This document shows, one piece after another, positions 59,699 through 64,000 of a DNA stretch of 64,000 bases. The number at the start of each line of letters is the position of its first letter. The stretch's first letter is position 1. The stretch covers positions 2,418,001-2,482,000 of the forward strand of contig NZ_CP030033.1 of the NCBI RefSeq assembly GCF_003611035.1. The letters are read 5' to 3'. A model generated the notes under the pieces. The model worked only from the letters and a program-made list of their open reading frames with translations, searched no databases and was not told the DNA's origin. Made by a program: the position numbers and the translations under genes. The DNA is from Cryobacterium soli. GTDB lineage: Bacteria > Actinomycetota > Actinomycetes > Actinomycetales > Microbacteriaceae.

Positions 59699-59717
59699 GG
59701 TCGAGCTTGTCGAGACC
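59699..59717. repeat. Short intergenic motif GGTCGAGCTTGTCGAGACC
   Basis: An imperfect palindrome-like motif within the parS array, with a related form near 59653-59670 and a diverged inverse at 60104-60128 (CTTCGATAGGCTCAACCAGC). Similar short repeats are common between genes of Micrococcales. Confidence 0.45.
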
Positions 59718-59877
59718 CCGTGCACGCTCGATCTCTGAATTCACGCCTGACGCGAACCAAGCCAATGTTGAAATACGGCCGCTGTGGGCGCGTCTGTACA
59801 CCGAAATACCGGGCTCCGTACGGGACCCACGTCAACATGGCGGCCGGAGATGGCCTCTCAGAACGCCGAAATCGACC

Positions 59878-59891
59878 GTTTCACGTGAAAC
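59878..59891. other. parS: parS site
   Basis: Perfect GTTTCACGTGAAAC. Confidence 0.95.
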
Positions 59892-59984
59892 ATCGAGACA
59901 AATTCGCCGTAGTTCGCCGATGTGGATGGGGTCAACCCCGCCGCTGGCGCATATCCGTGAGCCAGATTGGCTCGGGTCGTCGGT

Positions 59985-59998
59985 GTTTCAAGTGAAAC
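59985..59998. other. parS: Degenerate parS-like site
   Basis: GTTTCAAGTGAAAC: one base differs from the perfect core, breaking the central CG-containing palindrome. Possibly weak or inactive. Confidence 0.6.
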
Positions 59999-60172
59999 TG
60001 CCGCGCGATTCGGATGCAGCTGGCTCGTGCAGATCTTGCGGGCGGCGAGAGCTCGAAGCAGGCCTCGTTCCTCGTTGGTGTCGCTGTAGGGATGTCCCTG
60101 GTGCTGGCTTCGATAGGCTCAACCAGCGTGCCATCGCGATGACATGCGCCAGCACCGCGCGCCGGGGCAAGT

Positions 60173-60186
60173 GTTTCACGTGAAAC
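60173..60186. other. parS: parS site
   Basis: Perfect GTTTCACGTGAAAC within the full 16-base consensus. Confidence 0.96.
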
Positions 60187-60352
60187 AGTCTGTGGTGCGG
60201 GGTGGGCAATGCTCTCGACGGTCGCAACCCAGTGTGAGGGGCCGGTGCGAGTACTGGTCTGGGATCGACCAGCGCGGCCAGTGGCCGGCCGCCCCGTTGG
60301 CCGGCGTGGTCTGCAGGAGTGGGGGAGGGGTGGTCGGTGCGCCAGGACTAGT

Positions 60353-60366
60353 GTTTCACGTGAAAC
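60353..60366. other. parS: parS site next to the ddl stop
   Basis: Perfect GTTTCACGTGAAAC within the full 16-base consensus, ten bases before the end of ddl. Confidence 0.96.
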
Positions 60367-60376
60367 ACGGCTGCGT

Positions 60377-61336
60377 TCAGCGCAGGCTCACCGAGGCGGC
60401 TCGGGCGAGGGCGGCGTACACGGAGCCGAGGGTCTCGCCGGATGCCTCGATCGACTGGGGTGCGAGCGAGGTTTCGGTGAGACCCGGAAGCACATTCGCT
60501 TCCAGGAACCACGCGACGCCGTCGGCATCCACCATCAGGTCGATACGGGACAGTTGAGCAAGGCCGAGCAGTCGGTGAATCGCCACAGCGGTCTCGGCGA
60601 CAGTGGTGGCGACGTCCGGCGCAATGCGCGCGGGCGTGAAGAACAGTGTCTCGCCGGCGTTGTAGCGCGCTTCGAAGCTGAAAACCCCGCTGACGGGCAC
60701 GATTTCCACTGCGGGAAGGGCCTGGGGGCCGTCTCCGGTGTCGATGACCGTCACCGCGAGCTCGGTTCCCTCGATTTTGGCCTCCACGAGGGCGGTGTCG
60801 GCGTACGTGTAGGCATCTACCATGGCCCGGGGCAGGCCGGCGGCCGTCTCGACGATGGTGACCCCCTGCGCCGAGCCGCCCTGAGCCGGCTTGACGACCA
60901 GGGGGGTGCCGAGCGCTGTGACCAGGTGTTCGAGTACGCTGGCCGCACCGAGGTCCCGGAAGGTCTCGCGGGACAGGGCGATCCACGCGGGGGTGGAGTA
61001 CCCGGCCCGGCGCACGAGTTCCTTGGCGGTGGGCTTCGACCAGGCCAGGCCGGCTGCGGTTCCGCGGGGTCCTACGTGCGGGATCCCCGTGGTCTCCAGG
61101 AGAGACAACAGGGCCCCGTCTTCTCCGGTCGCTCCGTGCAGGACCGGCCAAATGACATCCGGCCGGTGCTCGGCGAGCTGTGTGAGGAGGCCGGCCTGCG
61201 GGTCGATCAGGGTGACCCGGTGGCCCAGGTTGGTCAGCTCGTCGGCAACGCGCCGTCCACTGCGGATGGAGACGTCCCGCTCGTGCGAGATGCCGCCCGC
61301 GAGAACCACTACGTCAAGGAACTCGGATTCGCTCAT
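60377..61336 (-). CDS. ddl: D-alanine--D-alanine ligase-like ATP-grasp enzyme
   Basis: A 319-aa ATP-grasp ligase expected to make D-Ala-D-Ala for the peptidoglycan stem. Motifs: GGISHERDVSIRSG (N-terminal substrate site), PVLHGATGEDG, ATP-binding PLVVKPAQGGSAQGV, FSFEARYNAG and the metal site RIDLMVDADGVAWFLEANVL with PGLTETSLAP. The usual MDK of the linker is WSK, and the Tyr-rich YDYxxKY segment is FSFEARY, so it is somewhat divergent and could be a second Ddl. Its 3' end lies beside the parS array, convergent with parB. Confidence 0.86.
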   Translation of the reverse strand: MSESEFLDVVVLAGGISHERDVSIRSGRRVADELTNLGHRVTLIDPQAGLLTQLAEHRPDVIWPVLHGATGEDGALLSLLETTGIPHVGPRGTAAGLAWSKPTAKELVRRAGYSTPAWIALSRETFRDLGAASVLEHLVTALGTPLVVKPAQGGSAQGVTIVETAAGLPRAMVDAYTYADTALVEAKIEGTELAVTVIDTGDGPQALPAVEIVPVSGVFSFEARYNAGETLFFTPARIAPDVATTVAETAVAIHRLLGLAQLSRIDLMVDADGVAWFLEANVLPGLTETSLAPQSIEASGETLGSVYAALARAASVSLR

Positions 61337-61417
61337 GATCTGGGGTTTTCCTTTGGTTGTGCCGGTCTCGGGGTGATGTCACCGCGGCTGGGAGGGCAGC
61401 GGGTCAGGTGTGTCTGG

Positions 61418-62737
61418 TCAGTTGATGTCGGGCGGCGGGGCGCCGAAGCGACGACCGTCATGGGCCGGAGAGAGCGAACCGGTGCCGGCGAAGGTGTCGA
61501 GCAGCTCCAGCTCGTCACGCACGACGGTAGCCAGGCGACGGATGCCCAGGCGGATGTGCTCGGGAGTCGGGTAGCAGAACGACAACCGGATGTTCTGGCG
61601 GCCCTGACCGTCGGCGAAGAACGCCGTGCCGGGGGTGTACGCCACCAGCTCCTTCACCGCACGCGGCAGCATGGCCTTGGAGTCCAGGGTCTCTGGCAGG
61701 TTCAGCCACACATAGAAACCACCGTTGGGGTTGGTCCAGGTGAGCTCCGGCAGGTACTCCGTCAGGGCCGAGAGCATGGCGTTCTTGCGCTCCCGGTAGA
61801 CACCGCGGAACGTGTTGATCTGGCCCTTCCAATCCGCCGTGGCCAGGTACTCGGAGATCACCAGCTGGCTGAACGAACTGGGGGAGAGCACAGCGGCTTC
61901 ATTGGCCAGCACCAGCTTCTCGCGGATGGCATGCGGGGCCAGTGCCCAGCCCACCCGGAACCCGGGCGCGAGGGTCTTGGAGAAGGTGCCCAGGTAGATG
62001 ACGCCGTCCCGTTCGACCGAGCGCATCGCATCCGGTGCCTTCTGGTCGAAGTAGAGCAGGCCGTAGGGGTTGTCCTCGAGAACCAGGATCTGGTTCTCCT
62101 TGGCGATCTCGAGGATCTCCAGGCGACGCGCCCAACTGAGTGTGACGCCGGCCGGATTGTGGAAGCTGGGAATCGTGTAGAGGAATTTGATGGTGCGGCC
62201 CGCGGCCTTCAGCCGAGCGATGTGCTCGCGCAGGGCCTCAGGGATCATGCCCTGGTCGTCCATGGGCACGTGGTCCACGTCCGCCTGGTACGACTTGAAG
62301 ATCACCATCGCGGTGACGTAGCTCGGTCCCTCCGAGATGACGACGTCGCCCGGGTCGAGGAAGAGCTTGCTGACCAGTTCGAGGGCGTGCTGGGACCCCG
62401 TGGTGACCACGACGTCGTCGGCGTTCGCCCGGATGCCCTCGAGCGCCATGACCTCGAGAATCTGCTCTCGGAACAAAGGAACTCCCTGACCAGAGCCATA
62501 TTGCAGAGCTACGGGACCCTGCTTGCGCATGACGTTCTCGAGCGCGTTCATGACGAGGTCCTGCGGCAGGGCGGCGACGTAGGGCATTCCGCCGGCCAGC
62601 GAGACGACTTCGGGGCGGGAGGCGACTGCGAACAGGGCGCGTACCTCGGAGGCGCGCAGGGCGGCGGCTCGCTCGGCGTAGTGGTGATACCACGGGTCGA
62701 GGTTGTTACCGGCCTGGGGGGTGCCTATCGCTGTCAC
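61418..62737 (-). CDS. PLP-dependent class I/II aminotransferase
   Basis: A 439-aa fold-type I aminotransferase of the 2-aminoadipate / multi-substrate type related to MocR C-terminal domains but without a DNA-binding part. The PLP Lys is in LGTFSKTLAPGFRVGW (near residue 256), preceded by VLEDNPYGLLYF with the PLP-N1 Asp; the substrate-binding Arg lies near the C-terminus in IRLSFCYP. Other PLP contacts are in TTGSQHALEL and PSFHNPAGVTL. It lies between ddl and trxA on the minus strand. The amino-acid substrate is not evident. Confidence 0.88.
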   Translation of the reverse strand: MTAIGTPQAGNNLDPWYHHYAERAAALRASEVRALFAVASRPEVVSLAGGMPYVAALPQDLVMNALENVMRKQGPVALQYGSGQGVPLFREQILEVMALEGIRANADDVVVTTGSQHALELVSKLFLDPGDVVISEGPSYVTAMVIFKSYQADVDHVPMDDQGMIPEALREHIARLKAAGRTIKFLYTIPSFHNPAGVTLSWARRLEILEIAKENQILVLEDNPYGLLYFDQKAPDAMRSVERDGVIYLGTFSKTLAPGFRVGWALAPHAIREKLVLANEAAVLSPSSFSQLVISEYLATADWKGQINTFRGVYRERKNAMLSALTEYLPELTWTNPNGGFYVWLNLPETLDSKAMLPRAVKELVAYTPGTAFFADGQGRQNIRLSFCYPTPEHIRLGIRRLATVVRDELELLDTFAGTGSLSPAHDGRRFGAPPPDIN

Positions 62738-62823
62738 GTCATGTCCGTTCTGGTGAGGCCTTAATCGTATGGGGTGCCACGCGCGGTGTCCGCATAAGCC
62801 GGCGGATGCCCGGGTGAATACGC

Positions 62824-62857
62824 AAAAACACCCGCCCGGCGAGTGCCGGGCGGGTGT
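62824..62857 (-). terminator. Terminator after trxA
   Basis: Minus strand ACACCCGCCCGGC / GCCGGGCGGGTGT stem (13 bases, four-base loop) followed by TTTTTGCG. A strong intrinsic terminator 27 bases after the trxA stop. Confidence 0.93.
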
Positions 62858-62884
62858 TGGGGTTCGCGAGGAACCGGCCGGCGG

Positions 62885-63208
62885 CTACTTGAGGTAGGCG
62901 GCCAGGTCGGCTTCGAGGGCGGGCTTCGGCTTGGCGCCGATGACGGTCTTGACGACCTCGCCCTTCTGGAAGACCTTCATCGCGGGGATGGAGGTGATCA
63001 TGTACTTCGCGGCGAGGGCCGGGTGGTCGTCGACGTTCAGCTTGACGATGTCGATCTTGTCGGAGTTCTCAGCGGCGATCTGGTCGAGGATCGGGCTGAC
63101 GGCGCGACACGGGCCACACCACTCGGCCCAGAAGTCCACCAGGACGGTCTTCTCGTTGTTGATGACTTCCTGGTCGAAGGTGGCGTCGGTGACGGCGCGT
63201 GCAGACAT
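62885..63208 (-). CDS. trxA: Thioredoxin
   Basis: A 107-aa redox protein with active site WAEWCGPCR (near residue 30) and the cis-Pro loop ITSIPAMKVFQKG. It reduces disulfides in cytoplasmic proteins using electrons from TrxB encoded 10 bases upstream. The ATG at 63208 has AAGGAG spaced six bases away. A strong terminator follows. Confidence 0.97.
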   Translation of the reverse strand: MSARAVTDATFDQEVINNEKTVLVDFWAEWCGPCRAVSPILDQIAAENSDKIDIVKLNVDDHPALAAKYMITSIPAMKVFQKGEVVKTVIGAKPKPALEADLAAYLK

Positions 63209-63218
63209 GTGGTGCTCC

Positions 63219-64000
63219 TTAGTTGGTGACGGTTGCAAATTCGGGGTCGCCGGCCTGAGCCAGCAGATCCTCGGGAAGGGTAGCCAGGTAGTGCTCGGCG
63301 TCCAGAGCCGCCACGGTGCCGCTGGCGGCCGCGGTGACGGCCTGGCGGTACGTGGGGTCGATGACGTCTCCGGCGGCGAACACGCCCGCCTGGCTGGTCT
63401 TGGAGGACCGACCGGCGACAGCGATGGTGCCGTCGCTGGTGAGGTCGAGCAGGTTGTGCACGAGGTGGGTGCGCGGGTCGTTGCCGATCGCCACGAACAG
63501 GCCGCCGATCGGGAGGCTGCTTTCGGCGCCCGTGACGGTGTCGCGCAGGCGCAGGCCCTCAACGGCCTCTTCACCATCGATGCCGACGACCTCGGTGTTC
63601 CAGACGAACTCGATCTTCGGGTGCGACTTGGCGCGCTCCTGCATGATCTTGGACGCCCGCAGGGTGTCCTTGCGGTGGATGATGTACACCTTGCTGGCGA
63701 AGCGGGTGAGGAAGGTGGCCTCCTCCATGGCGGAGTCGCCACCGCCGACGACGGCGATGACCTTCTCCTTGAAAAAGAACCCGTCGCAGGTGGCGCACCA
63801 GGACACGCCCCGGCCGCTCAGACGCTCTTCATCGTGGATGCCGAGCTTGCGGTAGGCGGAGCCGGTGGCGAAGATCACCGAGAGGGCCTCGTGCGTCTCG
63901 CCGTTGCCCAGGGTCACCGACTTCACGGTGTCGCCGAATTCCAGCTTCGTGACGTCGTCGTAGATGACCTCGGTGCCGAACTTCTCGGCCTGCTCCTGCA
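63219..64000 (-). CDS. trxB: Thioredoxin-disulfide reductase, C-terminal part (5' end outside window)
   Basis: About 260 C-terminal residues of a flavoprotein that reduces thioredoxin with NADPH. The redox-active CATC lies in SWCATCDGFFFKEK; the NADPH-binding GGGDSAMEEATFL follows, with the Arg pair in IIHRKDTLRA, and the FAD-binding end AGVFAAGDVIDPTYRQAVTA. The frame stays open to the window edge, so the FAD N-terminal part is missing. It precedes trxA on the minus strand, forming the usual trxB-trxA pair near oriC. Confidence 0.96.
   Translation of the reverse strand, partial: QEQAEKFGTEVIYDDVTKLEFGDTVKSVTLGNGETHEALSVIFATGSAYRKLGIHDEERLSGRGVSWCATCDGFFFKEKVIAVVGGGDSAMEEATFLTRFASKVYIIHRKDTLRASKIMQERAKSHPKIEFVWNTEVVGIDGEEAVEGLRLRDTVTGAESSLPIGGLFVAIGNDPRTHLVHNLLDLTSDGTIAVAGRSSKTSQAGVFAAGDVIDPTYRQAVTAAASGTVAALDAEHYLATLPEDLLAQAGDPEFATVTN

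Larger units (their letters stand above)
59278..60376. other. Gene-free parS array between parB and ddl
   Basis: A 1.1 kb stretch with no convincing gene: no reading frame shows codon bias or a recognised domain. It holds six perfect parS cores and one degenerate core (listed separately), and short inverted motifs such as GGTCGAGCTTGTCGAGACC near 59700 and TCGATAGGCTCAACCAGC near 60110 that resemble small intergenic repeats. Likely the main ParB loading platform of the chromosome. Confidence 0.85.

Noticed and set aside
59535..59801. Short open frames on the minus strand within the parS array
   Set aside because: They read through parS palindromes, have atypical codon use for this genome and no ribosome sites.
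60209..62764. An 851-codon open frame on the plus strand across the parS array, ddl and the aminotransferase
   Set aside because: It is antisense to two clear enzymes, runs through regulatory DNA, and its Gly/Val/Arg-rich product is typical of a shadow frame.

Overview
The window is a 64 kb piece of a high-GC (about two thirds G+C) actinobacterial chromosome that spans the replication origin. The gene order trxB-trxA ... parB-parA-rsmG-jag-yidC-yidD-rnpA-rpmH / dnaA-dnaN-gnd-recF-dciA-gyrB-gyrA-DUF3566-tRNA-Ile-tRNA-Ala ... ppiA-rhomboid-crgA-sortase-pabA / pknB-pknA-pbpA-rodA-pstP-fhaB-fhaA is the classic actinobacterial oriC neighbourhood. Protein content (LuxS, short NAD-type Gnd, DUF3566, class E sortase) and the frequent GGATGC/GCATCC motif suggest Micrococcales, probably Microbacteriaceae. 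The genus cannot be fixed from the sequence alone.

Layout. 1-4.9 kb: histidine utilisation operon (hutU end, an M20 amidohydrolase in the HutG position, hutF, hutI). 5-6.5 kb: a divergent MurE-family ligase. 6.7-9.6 kb: an ABC-2 exporter operon with a LolA-like secreted protein. 9.7-11.2 kb: a histidine phosphatase and a CueP-type copper protein, divergent. 11.3-16.7 kb: a beta-glucoside PTS operon (bglG, RAT antiterminator/terminator, bglF EIIBCA, GH1 6-phospho-beta-glucosidase, HAD phosphatase). 16.8-24 kb: accessory genes (DinB, MFS exporter, beta-phosphoglucomutase with GH65 phosphorylase, DUF4287, DUF2269) interleaved with four copies of a palindromic intergenic repeat. 24-28 kb: mtnN-luxS, a lipoprotein, an aldo/keto reductase and tRNA-Leu. 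28.4-37.3 kb: the Ser/Thr kinase, FHA and cell-elongation operon. 37.4-43.6 kb: pabA, sortase E, crgA, rhomboid, ppiA, a CmtR/CDF metal-efflux pair, tRNA-Ala and tRNA-Ile. 43.2-54 kb: gyrA, gyrB, dciA, recF, gnd, dnaN, dnaA. 54.2-59.3 kb: rpmH, rnpA, yidD, yidC, jag, rsmG, parA, parB. 59.3-60.4 kb: a gene-free parS array. 60.4-64 kb: ddl, an aminotransferase, trxA, trxB (partial).

Most of the chromosome-maintenance genes run away from dnaA on both sides, as expected for a bidirectional origin. DnaA boxes flank dnaA on both sides, and a further compact cluster lies about 13 kb away between crgA and the rhomboid gene. Nine parS or parS-like palindromes lie within 3.8 kb around parAB, one of them containing the parA start codon. 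No mobile element, prophage or CRISPR array was found. The most unusual items are the parS array, the distant DnaA-box cluster, the four-copy flanking repeat, the M20 enzyme in the hut operon, the divergent MurE-like ligase and the CmtR operator with an apparently leaderless GTG start.
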